The translations under genes and the position numbers were made by a program. A stretch of DNA of 64,000 nt from Bradyrhizobium sp. AUGA SZCCT0283 (GTDB lineage Bacteria > Pseudomonadota > Alphaproteobacteria > Rhizobiales > Xanthobacteraceae), in NCBI RefSeq assembly GCF_018130385.1, contig NZ_JAFCLU010000017.1, forward strand, positions 62,001-126,000. The letters run 5' to 3'. Of the stretch, positions 25,052 through 33,969 are shown one piece after another (positions within the stretch are counted from its first letter, which is position 1; each line of letters opens with the position of its first letter). The notes under the pieces are model-generated. The model searched no databases, was not told where the DNA came from, and saw only the letters and a program-made list of their open reading frames with translations.

Positions 25052-25998
25052 CCGCCGCGATCGAGGTTGAGAACCTGCGGTGCGAATTCCGCGTCCACAC
25101 CGGGTTGATGTCGGCGGAAAAGCGCGTGGTCGCGGTCGACGATGTCACGTTCAGCGTACCGGCCGGCAGCGTGCTCGGCGTCGTCGGCGAGTCCGGCTGC
25201 GGCAAATCCACGCTCGCGCGCATGATCCTCGGATTGCTCAAGCCGACGGCAGGGACCGTGCTGGTCGACGGCAAGCGCCTGTTCGACCTCGACCGCAAGG
25301 CGCGCGCCCGGCTGATCCAGCCGGTGTTCCAGGATCCGTTCGCCTCGCTCAATCCGCGCCGTCGCATCAAGGACATCGTCGCCCTGCCGCTGGCGGCCCA
25401 GGGCACATTCTCGCGCGCCGAGATCGAGCGCCGGGTCGCTAGGATTCTCGAGCGCGTCGGCCTCTCGGCCGCGATGGGCGAGCGCATGCCGGCGCAACTC
25501 TCCGGCGGGCAACGCCAGCGCGCGGCGATTGCACGCGCACTGGTGCTGGAGCCCAGGATCGTGATCTGCGACGAGCCGACCAGCGCGCTCGACGTTTCGG
25601 TGCAGGCGCAAATCCTCAACCTGCTTGCCGACCTGCGCCGCGACCTCGGGCTGACCTATCTCTTCATCAGCCACAATCTTGCCGTCGTGGAGCACGTGGC
25701 GAGCGAAGTCGCGGTGATGTATCTCGGCCGGATCGTCGAGCGCAACGAAACCGACGCGCTGTTTCGCGAGCCCGGCCATCCCTATACCAAGGCGCTGCTG
25801 GAAAGCGTGCTGACGCCGGAGCCGGGCAAGGGCGTGCCCGACATCGGCCTCGGCGACGCCATGCCGGATCCGGCCAATATTCCGCCGGGCTGCCGGTTCA
25901 ACCCGCGCTGCCGCATCGCGGTCGAGCGCTGCCGCCATGAGGCACCAACGCGCATGGTCCGGCCTCCCCAGGGAATGGTAGAATGTCATCTGGCATAA
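25048..25998 (+). CDS. dppF: Dipeptide ABC transporter ATPase (DppF type)
   Basis: This is a 316-residue second ATPase. Walker A is GESGCGKST, the Q-loop VFQDPFASLNPRRRI, the signature LSGGQRQRAAIARAL, Walker B IVICDEPTSALD and the switch His in LFISHNLAVVEH. The C-terminal tail holds the oligopeptide-type Cys motif (GCRFNPRCRIAVERCRHE). It overlaps dppD by 4 bases. Confidence 0.92.
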   Translation: MTAAIEVENLRCEFRVHTGLMSAEKRVVAVDDVTFSVPAGSVLGVVGESGCGKSTLARMILGLLKPTAGTVLVDGKRLFDLDRKARARLIQPVFQDPFASLNPRRRIKDIVALPLAAQGTFSRAEIERRVARILERVGLSAAMGERMPAQLSGGQRQRAAIARALVLEPRIVICDEPTSALDVSVQAQILNLLADLRRDLGLTYLFISHNLAVVEHVASEVAVMYLGRIVERNETDALFREPGHPYTKALLESVLTPEPGKGVPDIGLGDAMPDPANIPPGCRFNPRCRIAVERCRHEAPTRMVRPPQGMVECHLA

Positions 25999-26044
25999 GG
26001 CGTGCTTCACGCCGCTTCACAAAACACTGATAATGGAGGGCGAT

Positions 26045-27574
26045 ATGCGTATGCAAAACAAGCTCGGTGCGGCAATTCTGGCCGCGGTTCTATTGGGCGC
26101 CGGTGCGCTGCCCGCGACAGCGCAGAAGTCCGCCGATACGCTGCGGATCGTGATGCGCGATGCGCTTCCCAACATCGATCCCTTTTTCAACAATCTGCGC
26201 ACCGGCGTGGTGATGCACCATCAGGGCTGGGACGCGCTGGTCTACCGCAATCCCGACACCTTCAAGCTCGAGCCGTTGCTCGCCACCGAGTGGAAGTTGC
26301 CGGATCCGACCACCATCGAATTCACGCTGCGCCCGGGCGTCAAATTCCACGACGGCAGCGCGTTCACGGCCGATGACGTGGTCTACACCATCAACCTCGT
26401 GGCCGATCCGGCGAGCCGCGTGTCGACGCCGTCCAATTACAACTGGATCGAAAAGGCGGAGAAGACCGGCGATCTTTCGGTGCGCGTCAAGCTGAAGCGG
26501 CCGAATCCGGCCGCGCTGGAGTATTTCGCGCTGGTGCTGCCGATCTATCCCAAGGCCTATCGCGAGAAGGTCGGAGCCGAAGGCTACGCCAAGGCGCCGG
26601 TTGGCGCGGGCCCCTACAAGATCACCAAGGTCGAGCCCGGCGTCTCCATCGACTTCGAGCGGTTCGAGGATTACTGGGCCGGGAGCCCGAAGGGCAAGCC
26701 CGCGATCAAGAAGATGAGCGTGCGCTTCGTGCCGGATGCCACGACCGAGATGACCGAGTTGCTCGCCGGCCGCGCCGACTGGATCTGGAACATGAATCCG
26801 GACCAGCTCGAGCCCGTCAACCGGATGCCGCATCTGCAGGCGGTGCGGAAAGAGTCGATGCGGATCGGCTTTCTCTCGCTCGATGCCGCCGGCCGCACCG
26901 GCGCCGACAACCCCCTGACCAAGCTCAAGGTGCGTCAGGCGATCTGGCATGCGATCGATCGCAAGGCGATCGCCGACAAGCTCGTCACCGGCGGCAGCCG
27001 CGTTCCTGCAGCGCCGTGTTTCCCGTCGCAGTTCGGCTGCGATGCCGAAGCCGCAGTGACCTACGACTACGATCCGGCAAAGGCGAAGCAGCTTCTCACT
27101 GAAGCCGGCTATCCCGACGGCTTCGATGTCGAGCTTGCAAGCTACGTGCTGCCGCAATGGGGCTCGGCGGTCCAGAATTACCTGCATGCGGTCGGCATTC
27201 GCGCCAAGCTCAACCAGCTCCAGGTGGCAGCCCTGATCCAGCGCGCCAAGGCGGGCGAATTGCGGATGTATCTCGGAAGCTGGGGCAGCTATTCGATCAA
27301 CGACGTCTCGGCGATCCTGCCCAACTACTTCGACGGCGGCGCCGACGACTACGCGCGCGATCCGGACGTGCAGAAATGGCTGCTGCAAGGCGGATCATCC
27401 ATCAACCCCGAGGTGCGCAAGGAGGCCTATTCGGCGGCGATCAAGAAGATCACCGAGCAGGCCTACTGGGCGCCGCTGCACACCTATGTGACGACCTACG
27501 GTCATTCCAAGCAGCTCGATTTCACGCCGTATCCGGACGAGCTGCCGCGCTTCTATCTGGCGAAGTGGAAGTAA
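26045..27574 (+). CDS. dppA: Periplasmic dipeptide/oligopeptide-binding protein (SBP_bac_5)
   Basis: This 509-residue binding protein has a signal peptide (MRMQNKLGAAILAAVLLGAGALPATA) and the family pattern: RIVMRDALPNIDPFFNN, the conserved PDPTTIEFTLRPGVKFHDGSAFTADDVVYT, and late INPEVRKEAYSAAIKKITEQAYW. It delivers peptides or similar cations to the DppBCDF complex. The ATG at 26045 lies five bases after GGAGGG. It is the last gene of the operon, an order also seen in other rhizobial peptide uptake loci, and is followed by a UUCG-capped hairpin. Confidence 0.9.
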   Translation: MRMQNKLGAAILAAVLLGAGALPATAQKSADTLRIVMRDALPNIDPFFNNLRTGVVMHHQGWDALVYRNPDTFKLEPLLATEWKLPDPTTIEFTLRPGVKFHDGSAFTADDVVYTINLVADPASRVSTPSNYNWIEKAEKTGDLSVRVKLKRPNPAALEYFALVLPIYPKAYREKVGAEGYAKAPVGAGPYKITKVEPGVSIDFERFEDYWAGSPKGKPAIKKMSVRFVPDATTEMTELLAGRADWIWNMNPDQLEPVNRMPHLQAVRKESMRIGFLSLDAAGRTGADNPLTKLKVRQAIWHAIDRKAIADKLVTGGSRVPAAPCFPSQFGCDAEAAVTYDYDPAKAKQLLTEAGYPDGFDVELASYVLPQWGSAVQNYLHAVGIRAKLNQLQVAALIQRAKAGELRMYLGSWGSYSINDVSAILPNYFDGGADDYARDPDVQKWLLQGGSSINPEVRKEAYSAAIKKITEQAYWAPLHTYVTTYGHSKQLDFTPYPDELPRFYLAKWK

Positions 27575-27611
27575 AGCCGCACGTCACTTGCGGTCGTTCA
27601 TCACGTGCACT

Positions 27612-27633
27612 GCGCGGGGCTTCGGCCCCGCGC
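27612..27633 (+). terminator. UUCG-capped hairpin after the peptide transporter operon
   Basis: A perfect 9-bp stem, GCGCGGGGC with GCCCCGCGC, is closed by a TTCG tetraloop, 37 bases after the stop of the binding-protein gene. There is no T-run, so it may stabilise the 3' end rather than terminate by itself. Confidence 0.5.
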
Positions 27634-27755
27634 GACCGAATGCTGTGGGGCTCACCTCTCCCGGCATGCCGAAAATTCCCGAATATTTAATCTTTCGGCT
27701 GCATAGTACCCTTTTTGGATACTGTCTCCCTTAATATCCGCCGGAATTTTTCGCG

Positions 27756-27995
27756 ATGGTCGAAACCCGGATTGCACCACGTGTCCGCGTCATGAAAGCC
27801 GCCAAAATCGAGTATGGCGGCGACAAGTATGCCTGTACCGTTCGCGATCTATCCGCCACGGGCGCAGCGCTGGATTTTCCGGACCTGATCCGTATTCCCA
27901 ACGAATTCACATTGATCCTCCCCGAGGACGGATTGAAGCTGCTTTGCCATGTCGTTTGGCGCAGGGAGTACAGGGTCGGCGTTGCATTCGACTAG
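27756..27995 (+). CDS. Single-domain PilZ protein
   Basis: This is a 79-residue PilZ domain: the N-terminal Arg motif (RIAPRVRVMKAAKI), DLSATGAALDF matching DxSxxG, and closing strands LCHVVWRREYRVGVAF. The Arg spacing (R-x3-R) fits cyclic-di-GMP binding. It stands alone and must act through a partner protein. It is the second such gene in the window, but it differs in sequence from the island copy at 4146. Confidence 0.82.
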   Translation: MVETRIAPRVRVMKAAKIEYGGDKYACTVRDLSATGAALDFPDLIRIPNEFTLILPEDGLKLLCHVVWRREYRVGVAFD

Positions 27996-28070
27996 CCCGG
28001 CGAGCACCGCGTCCCGTGTGCCGCGATCGAGCGCCACCCAGGCTGATGCTGCCGGGCCGTATTCGTGACC

Positions 28071-28775
28071 TCAGTCGCCGAACCGCTCGATCGCATCCGC
28101 GAGCCGAATATGGCCGACGCAGGCGCCGGTTCCCGAACCAATGTCGCCGCTCTCCAGCGCCGTTGCATAGATGACGGCGGGGTCGGCCTCGATGCGCCGG
28201 CGTATGGCGGCGAGTTTTGGCCAGCGTGAGGGATCGGCGACCTGATGGAAGTCGAGCCATCGCGCGACGCCGACGAAAATGCCGTCGGCCAGCGTCGGGC
28301 GTTCACCCATGAGAAAGCGATGCTCCCCGACCATGGCCTCAAGCTTGTCATGCCGCTCGATCACGCGCGCGGCGCCGAACTCGCGCAGCGATGCCTGCAT
28401 TTGCGGGTTCGGTTTCGCCATCTCCATCGCGACCCATAGCGGCGAGAACGCGCCGGTGAAGCCCGTGTTAATAAAGCCCGTCAGCTGGTGCATCCGGTCT
28501 GCTTCCGGCGAAAGCGGTGCAAAGCTGATGCGCCGCTCGCTGTCCCTTGCCTCGAGCCATGCGGCGATCGCCATCGTCTCGGTCAGCACCCGCCCTGCAT
28601 CCGTGATCAAGACCGGCGTTTCATGCCGCGCATTGATGCGGGCGTAGGAGGGGTCGCGCATCTCGCCGAGCATATCGACACGGCAAAGCGAATAGGGTTT
28701 GCCAAGCCATTCGAGGGCGGCGACAAGCCCCATCGAGCTTCCGGCCGGGAAGCCATAAAGAAGAATCGGTTCCAT
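28071..28775 (-). CDS. Glutathione S-transferase
   Basis: This 234-residue protein has the GST fold. The N-terminal thioredoxin-like domain shows ILLYGFPAGSSMGLVAALEWLGKPY with a Ser-rich active-site loop, the cis-Pro in HETPVLITDAG, and the glutathione-binding TETMAIAAWLEAR. The C-terminal helical domain follows (SPEADRMHQLTGFINTGFTG, PTLADGIFVGVARWLDFH with the N-capping Asp). Such enzymes detoxify electrophiles. It is divergent from the HxlR regulator at 28885, a frequent arrangement in which the regulator senses the compound that the enzyme handles. Confidence 0.88.
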   Translation of the reverse strand: MEPILLYGFPAGSSMGLVAALEWLGKPYSLCRVDMLGEMRDPSYARINARHETPVLITDAGRVLTETMAIAAWLEARDSERRISFAPLSPEADRMHQLTGFINTGFTGAFSPLWVAMEMAKPNPQMQASLREFGAARVIERHDKLEAMVGEHRFLMGERPTLADGIFVGVARWLDFHQVADPSRWPKLAAIRRRIEADPAVIYATALESGDIGSGTGACVGHIRLADAIERFGD

Positions 28776-28803
28776 TGGTATGTTCTCCGTGATTTCTGCT
28801 GAT

Positions 28804-28819
28804 CACGCTGCGCAGCGTG
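28804..28819. promoter_or_regulatory. 16-bp perfect palindrome in the GST/HxlR intergenic region
   Basis: CACGCTGCGCAGCGTG lies between the divergent starts (28775 and 28885). It could be an operator of the HxlR protein or a small hairpin in the GST leader. The intergenic region also has ATTAC and GTAAT half-sites flanking about 20 bases near 28853-28882. Confidence 0.35.
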
Positions 28820-28884
28820 GCTGGAATCTACGGATCGCAGTCGCCAAGTAAATTACGCACCTTTTTGTAACCACGAGTAATCGG

Positions 28885-29238
28885 ATGAAAGATCTCGTCT
28901 CGCGCTGTCCCATCGAAGAAGTGATGCAGGTCATCAGCGGCCGCTGGCCCGGCCTGCTGATCTACTATCTGAAGCAGGGCACCAAACGCTTCAGCGACCT
29001 GCGCAGGGACAACCCCACCATCTCGCACAGGATGCTCACCTTGGAGCTTCGCAAGCTGGAGGACGCCGGCATTGTCGCGCGCACTGAATTCGCGGGATAT
29101 CCGTTGCGCGTGGAATACGATCTGACGCCGGCTGGTCTCAAGCTCGTGCCGTTGCTTGACGCTCTCGGCAGCTGGTGGGATGCGACTGAAGCCGGCCGCA
29201 GTCAGGCCGGCACCTTGCCGGCCCAGCTGACAGAATAA
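28885..29238 (+). CDS. HxlR-family transcriptional regulator
   Basis: This 117-residue protein has one winged helix of the HxlR type: CPIEEVMQVISGRWPGLLIYYL, the recognition region RFSDLRRDNPTISHRMLTLELRKLEDAGIV, and the wing RVEYDLTPAGLKLVPLLDAL. The N-terminal Cys before the first helix is the residue that senses reactive compounds in several HxlR proteins. It is divergent from the GST gene and likely controls it. Confidence 0.9.
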   Translation: MKDLVSRCPIEEVMQVISGRWPGLLIYYLKQGTKRFSDLRRDNPTISHRMLTLELRKLEDAGIVARTEFAGYPLRVEYDLTPAGLKLVPLLDALGSWWDATEAGRSQAGTLPAQLTE

Positions 29239-29257
29239 TCACGGGGCGCGCGGTACG

Positions 29258-30961
29258 TCAGCTTTCTGGCAGCCCCGCCGCGACCATCAGCTGCATGATC
29301 CGCTCGGAAGCCTCGAGATAAGCCTGGCTGGAATTCTTCCGCGGCGGCGGGACGTTGCTATAGGTCGAGCCGGGGCGCAATTCGCGCGCCTTTTCCATTG
29401 CCTCTCTGGCTTCCTCGGTCTTGCCGAGTTGCTGATAGGCGGCCGCCAGAAGCATATGCGTGCGTCCGCTGGCTGACGTGATCGCGATCGACTTCAGCAG
29501 CCACGGCACGGCTTCTTCGGCACGGCCCATCAGCATGTTGGCCCAGCCTGCGCCGATCATCCAGGTCCAGCGCGAGACCTGCGGCGTGTCGAAGCGGTCG
29601 GCCTGCTTGAACGTCGCCAGCGCATCCTCGAAGCGACCCGTCCGGATCTGTGCAAGACCGACATGATACAGCGCGATCCCGTTCCACGGATCGAAGCTGA
29701 GGGCTCGCGCGCAGGCCACGAGACTCGAGCGGAACTGGTTGGTGGCGCTGAGGAAACGGCAATAGGCCTCGTGCGCCGGGACATGATTGGGTTTTGCGCG
29801 CAGCGTCTGCTGCAGCAGCGCTTCGGCCTTGGTCTCCGCCGTCTCGCGCTCGGCCGCGCTCAGCCAGACCATCTGCACGCCGCGCATCAGGAGCGCGGCG
29901 AGCGCCACCTGTACCTCGACATTGTCGGGATCTTCGGCCAGCGCCTTCTCCAGCATGGCCTGCGCCGCCTGAAAACGTTCCGGCGAGGTCTGGTTGATAT
30001 GGGCGGTCGCCTGCTCGATCACGACCTTGTTCTTCGCTGCGGATCGCGTGTCGGCATCCAGCAATTCGTTGATGCGCAGCGCCAGGGCGTGACCGACGCC
30101 CGCTGCGAGCCGGGACTGCTGCATCTGCAGGTCCGTGTCCGCCGGGTTGACCTGATATGACGCGGTCCACGTGACCTCGCCGGTTGCCGCCTCTGTCATG
30201 CGCGTCCGTATCGTCCAGGCTTGCTCGCTCTTCTGCAGTTCGCCTTTCACCACGAAGTCGGCCCTCGTTGTGGTCGACTCGGGAATCAGGACGCGGATGT
30301 TTTCGATCTTCGCCAGCCCGTCGGTGAGGCGTCCGCTTACATTGGCAGCCATCTGGGCGACGAGGGGATCGTTGCTCGCGTCCGCGATCGGCATCACGGC
30401 GACGGTCGCGGGCCCACGCGCAAAGATCAGGCCGGGGCGCAGCATCCACACGGCGATGGCGGCGCCCAGAATGGCGAGCCCCGCGACGGCAGCGAAGGCT
30501 GCGTTGCGACGCCGGCTGAAGTCGAAAAACCGTTTCGCGGGTTCATTGTTCGTTTCGACTGTCGGCGTCGTGTCTGATGCGGCGGGCGGCTGGACCGTTG
30601 AGGCTGCTTCCGGCGCAGCTGGCGCGGGGACCTCGGTCACCTCGGCCTGGAACAGATAGCCGCGTCCTGAAATGACCCGGACCACCTCGCGCTTGTCGTC
30701 GCCGAGTGCTGCGCAGATTTCACGGATGCATTGGAACAGGCTGTCCTCGCCGACATGGACGTTCGGCCAGACCGCTTCCATCAACTGCTGCTTGCTTAAG
30801 ACGCGGCCGGCATTCCCGGCGAGCAGCCGCAGTATCTCCAGGGTCTTGGGCCGGAGCCTGATCGTCCCGCCATCGGGTGCGCGCAGTTCGGCGCGCTCAG
30901 AATCGAGCTCAAAGCCAGAAAAGCGCAGCACCGTTCCCCTCCCACCGGCAACTGTGCCCAT
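29258..30961 (-). CDS. Membrane-anchored winged-helix regulator with TPR repeats (CadC-like)
   Basis: This is a 567-residue protein. Residues 10-110 form an OmpR-type winged helix (RLRPKTLEILRLLAGNAGRVLSKQQL, EAVWPNVHVGEDSLFQCIREI, ISGRGYLF). An Ala/Pro linker leads to one membrane segment (AAFAAVAGLAILGAAIAVWML, about 153-173). Outside lies an FlgO/TolB-like domain (MPIADASNDPLVAQMAAN) and TPR units. The layout matches CadC-type one-component regulators that sense in the periplasm and bind DNA from the membrane. The target is unknown. Confidence 0.82.
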   Translation of the reverse strand: MGTVAGGRGTVLRFSGFELDSERAELRAPDGGTIRLRPKTLEILRLLAGNAGRVLSKQQLMEAVWPNVHVGEDSLFQCIREICAALGDDKREVVRVISGRGYLFQAEVTEVPAPAAPEAASTVQPPAASDTTPTVETNNEPAKRFFDFSRRRNAAFAAVAGLAILGAAIAVWMLRPGLIFARGPATVAVMPIADASNDPLVAQMAANVSGRLTDGLAKIENIRVLIPESTTTRADFVVKGELQKSEQAWTIRTRMTEAATGEVTWTASYQVNPADTDLQMQQSRLAAGVGHALALRINELLDADTRSAAKNKVVIEQATAHINQTSPERFQAAQAMLEKALAEDPDNVEVQVALAALLMRGVQMVWLSAAERETAETKAEALLQQTLRAKPNHVPAHEAYCRFLSATNQFRSSLVACARALSFDPWNGIALYHVGLAQIRTGRFEDALATFKQADRFDTPQVSRWTWMIGAGWANMLMGRAEEAVPWLLKSIAITSASGRTHMLLAAAYQQLGKTEEAREAMEKARELRPGSTYSNVPPPRKNSSQAYLEASERIMQLMVAAGLPES

Positions 30962-31334
30962 TTAGTCCCCGGATCGACCGCAAAAATGTGCCCAAGCGTA
31001 CAGGTGCGCCGAATATCAGAAAAATTTCAGAATGTCTCAACAGCGGTTTCAGGACACCGCCGCCGCCCAAGGCGATGTTGCCGATGCCGCTGAGGCCGGG
31101 GACGGGGGAATTCCGAGTGAGATCAAAGGTGTCTGTGCAGCATCCTGCGGGCCGGGGTGGTACGGCGTCCGGCGAACGCGCGCCGTGGTGTTTGCGACCG
31201 TGGCGCTGACCATGCTCGCCATTTCCCCGAACCAGACCACGACCTACGTCTCGCGCCTCGGCGTGGTGCAGGCGTACTGAGGGCGGAGTTCGTGCGCTAT
31301 GTGTGGTAAATTTCACAATCGGATCGGCATCCTC
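30962..31334. other. Intergenic region without a supported gene
   Basis: Open frames on both strands overlap (31032-31280 plus, 31049-31240 minus) and none has a clear ribosome binding site or a recognisable fold. I see no reason to prefer either. Confidence 0.35.
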
Positions 31335-31586
31335 ATGCTAAAATCAATTCAGCCCACCCACGACCAGGCCTTGGAAGTAGCCGATCAGCCCGCAGAGCAA
31401 GGATCGAACAGCATGGACGACGCCCTGAACCTTGCCCAGGTCAAGGCCGAACTGTCCTATCTGAATCGTCTGGACGAAAGACGCGAAACCAATGTGGCGA
31501 GTTTGAAACGCCTGAAGGAAGCCCGTGACGCTCTGCTTGGCAGGGGAGGCGAAGTCGCGGGGGTCTCAACCTCACGAAGATCCTAG
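31335..31586 (+). CDS. Small hypothetical protein
   Basis: This is an 83-residue product from the ATG at 31335. The centre is a helical, charged stretch (DDALNLAQVKAELSYLNRLDERRETNVASLKRLKEARDALL) that could form a short coiled coil. The last residues look non-coding. No function is known. Confidence 0.4.
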   Translation: MLKSIQPTHDQALEVADQPAEQGSNSMDDALNLAQVKAELSYLNRLDERRETNVASLKRLKEARDALLGRGGEVAGVSTSRRS

Positions 31587-31697
31587 GGCCTCCGAAATAC
31601 CACGCCCGTGGACGACGGCCGGACTATTGGTACACGGTGCCCTAAAAATTTGGCGAGCCCGCCACCGTGAGGCGCGGATTCGGTGCCGCATCCCCCG

Positions 31698-31776
31698 CCG
31701 TCATTGCGAGCGCAGCGAAGCAATCCATGCCGCGGCGTGGGGAAGGTGAATTGCTTCGCTGCGCTCGCAATGACGG
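31698..31776. repeat. Palindromic interspersed repeat, copy 1 (perfect 27-bp arms)
   Basis: The left arm (31698-31724) and right arm (31750-31776) are perfect reverse complements over 27 bases, with core CATTGCGAGCGCAGCGAAGC. It lies 7 bases beyond the stop codon of the amidase gene. Related copies are at 46712-46791 and 56964-57042. Confidence 0.85.
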
Positions 31777-31782
31777 TTGAGT

Positions 31783-33258
31783 TCAACCGCTCGTCACATG
31801 CACGCCGGGCCTCTGCCCCGCATTCCACTTGCCGCCGATGGCGCGCTCGATCTGCGCCGCCAGTTGCAACAGCAGCCCGTCATTGGCCTGCTTGGCGATC
31901 GCCTGGATGCCGAGCGGCAGGCCGTGCTCGTGGGTGGCGAGCGGCAGCGAGATCGCGGGGATGCCGCAGAGATTGGCGAGCGGCGTAAAGGCAAAATTGC
32001 GCCAGAGATTGCCGAACCAGTCCAGCACGTCAGGATTGTCGCTGATGGTCAGATACTCCGTGGTGCCAACCTTCGGCGTCGGCAGCGCCGTGATCGGCGT
32101 CAGGATGATGTCCCAGTCCTCGAAGAACGCGCCGAAGCCGCGCGACGTCGTGTTGAACACCGCCTGCATTCGTGCCCGGTCGGCATAGCTCGTGTTCCGG
32201 CCATGCTCCCAGATCCGGATGTTGATGGGCTCGATCAGATCTTCCGGCGGTTTCTCCAGGCCGCGCGCCGCCAGCATGTTGGAGATGACGACGGCAAAAT
32301 TGCTGATGTAGCAGGTGGTCTGCGCCGCAAAGGCTTCGCGATAGTCCAGCTCCGGCAAGGCGTAGTCGACGTGATGGCCGAGGCCTTCGAGGAAGCGCCC
32401 GACTTTCTGCAGCTCGGCCGCGATATGCGGCGTCGCGCGGTATTCGCCCCACTGGTACGACAGCGCGATTTTCAGCGGCGCCGGATCGCGCGCGATCATC
32501 CGCGTATAGGGCTCGGGCGGACTCCAGAACGGCATGAATTCGCCCGGCGCCGGACCGCGGCAGGCATCGACGAAAGCCGCGGTGTCGCGCACCGTGCGCG
32601 ACTGGCAGCCTTGAATCGAGACCAGCCCGCTGAGGTCGGACAAAAGCGGCGACAGCGAGAACACGCCGCGCGAGACTTTTAGCCCGATATTGCCGTTGAC
32701 GCCGGCGGGAATCCGGATCGAGCCGCCGCCATCGGTGGCATGCGCGATCGGCACACAGCCGGCGGCGACCATCGCGGCGCTGCCGGCCGACGAGCCGCAG
32801 GTGGTGTAGTCGGTATTCCAGGGATTGCGCGTGACGTAGACGGCGGGATTGTCCGCCGAGCTGCAGACGCCGAATTCCGGCGTGGTGGTGCGGCCGATCA
32901 GATTGAGCCCGGCCCCGCGCATCTTCGTCGTCATGAAGGTGTCGGCCGAGGCGCGGTTGCCGCGCATGTAGAGCGAGCCCATTTCCTGCAGCCGGCCCCG
33001 CATCGTCGGACCAAGGTCCTTCATCAGGAACGGAAGTCCGGCAAACGGACCGTCGAGATTGGTGCCGTCGGTGCCGGGGTCGGTGACCGCATCCTCGAAG
33101 ATTTCGACGACGGCTGAAAGCGCGGGATCGACCTTGGCGATGCCGGCGGCTGCCTGCGCGGCCAGTTCCGCGGCCGTCAGTTCACCCTTGGCGACGCGCG
33201 CGGCCAGCGCAACGCCGTCGTGGTCAGCCCATTCGTCCCAGCTCATCGGCAAGTTCAT
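31783..33258 (-). CDS. Amidase signature enzyme
   Basis: This 491-residue enzyme has the Ser-cisSer-Lys triad: Lys in GLPFLMKDLG, cis-Ser in TTCGSSAGSAAMVAAG (the usual GGSSGG appears as CGSSAG) and the nucleophile Ser in ATDGGGSIRIPAG. Family length and the late motifs (NPWNTDYTTCGSS, LCGIPAISLPLATHEHGLPLGIQAIAK) fit. Such enzymes hydrolyse amides or aryl-amides; the substrate is unknown. It has no signal peptide, so it is cytoplasmic. The gene is transcribed toward the palindromic repeat at 31698, which lies just past its stop. Confidence 0.9.
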   Translation of the reverse strand: MNLPMSWDEWADHDGVALAARVAKGELTAAELAAQAAAGIAKVDPALSAVVEIFEDAVTDPGTDGTNLDGPFAGLPFLMKDLGPTMRGRLQEMGSLYMRGNRASADTFMTTKMRGAGLNLIGRTTTPEFGVCSSADNPAVYVTRNPWNTDYTTCGSSAGSAAMVAAGCVPIAHATDGGGSIRIPAGVNGNIGLKVSRGVFSLSPLLSDLSGLVSIQGCQSRTVRDTAAFVDACRGPAPGEFMPFWSPPEPYTRMIARDPAPLKIALSYQWGEYRATPHIAAELQKVGRFLEGLGHHVDYALPELDYREAFAAQTTCYISNFAVVISNMLAARGLEKPPEDLIEPINIRIWEHGRNTSYADRARMQAVFNTTSRGFGAFFEDWDIILTPITALPTPKVGTTEYLTISDNPDVLDWFGNLWRNFAFTPLANLCGIPAISLPLATHEHGLPLGIQAIAKQANDGLLLQLAAQIERAIGGKWNAGQRPGVHVTSG

Positions 33259-33385
33259 GCAAGCGGCCCCTTCGAAACATAGCTCGGGACCTTAAAACAT
33301 GATCGGGGAAAAGGCGGAACTTTTTTCACCGGTCCGCAGACCGGTTCATCGTGACATCAGCGACGGCCGCTGAGCGGCCGTGTCT

Positions 33386-33664
33386 TCAGGACCGGAAATC
33401 GATGCTGCGCACGATGATACCGGGGGGAGTGCCTTCGAACTCTCGCGCCTGGAATTTGCGGGACGCGCATGCCTCGATCCGGTCCCGCCACCGCTCGAAC
33501 TGTTCCTCGCGCCGGTCTGCCGGCGTCCGCGGCACGTGATCCAGATCGTCCATGGCCGAAGCGCTGACGGCGCAGGGCACTTCCCTGGCGCCGTCCATCA
33601 TGGAGAACAGCAGGACCATCCGGTCGTCGTCATAGCCTCGGATGTTGCCGCGCGCGAACGTCAT
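33386..33664 (-). CDS. DUF1488-family protein
   Basis: This 92-residue protein shows the DUF1488 pattern: FARGNIRGYDDDRMVLLFSMMDGAREVPCAVSASAMDDL, then ADRREEQFERWRDRIEACASRKF and a final strand IIVRSIDF. The family is widespread and of unknown function; many members resemble small DNA- or stress-related proteins. A 9-bp-arm hairpin (33363-33381, arms ACGGCCGCT and AGCGGCCGT) follows its stop. Confidence 0.8.
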   Translation of the reverse strand: MTFARGNIRGYDDDRMVLLFSMMDGAREVPCAVSASAMDDLDHVPRTPADRREEQFERWRDRIEACASRKFQAREFEGTPPGIIVRSIDFRS

Positions 33665-33695
33665 CAGGCATTTCTCCCGGAGCGAAACGATCCTC

Positions 33696-33884
33696 TCATC
33701 CGGCTACCCTCTTTTTTGTTACCGGCGGCGGGTTGATTTCCAGGATCCTGCGCAGGCAGTCCGCTTCGGAAGAATGCGGGCCGGAGACGAAGGTTCCACT
33801 GACCTTGGTCGAATACCAGCCGGACTCCACCCCGAGGCGAAGCGATTCTTCCGTCATGACGTGACGTGGCGAGAGATTTTGCAT
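33696..33884 (-). CDS. Small hypothetical protein
   Basis: This is a 62-residue product, MQNLSPRHVMTEESLRLGVE, then SGWYSTKVSGTFVSGPHSSEADCLRRILEI. Only this part of a much longer open frame looks coding; the start could also be the Met at 33857. A single compact alpha/beta fold is likely. It may be co-transcribed with the DUF1488 gene. Function is unknown. Confidence 0.5.
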   Translation of the reverse strand: MQNLSPRHVMTEESLRLGVESGWYSTKVSGTFVSGPHSSEADCLRRILEINPPPVTKKRVAG

Positions 33885-33969
33885 CAGGTGCTTTCGGTTT
33901 GCGCCGTTCGATCCTGGTCGGGACGGCTGGAGGAAGTGTACAGTTCTTTTAGGCCGAACATCGTCTTGT

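Noticed and set aside
31032..31280. 82-codon plus-strand open frame and overlapping minus-strand frames
   Set aside because: Neither strand has a clear start signal or a recognisable domain, and the frames contradict each other.
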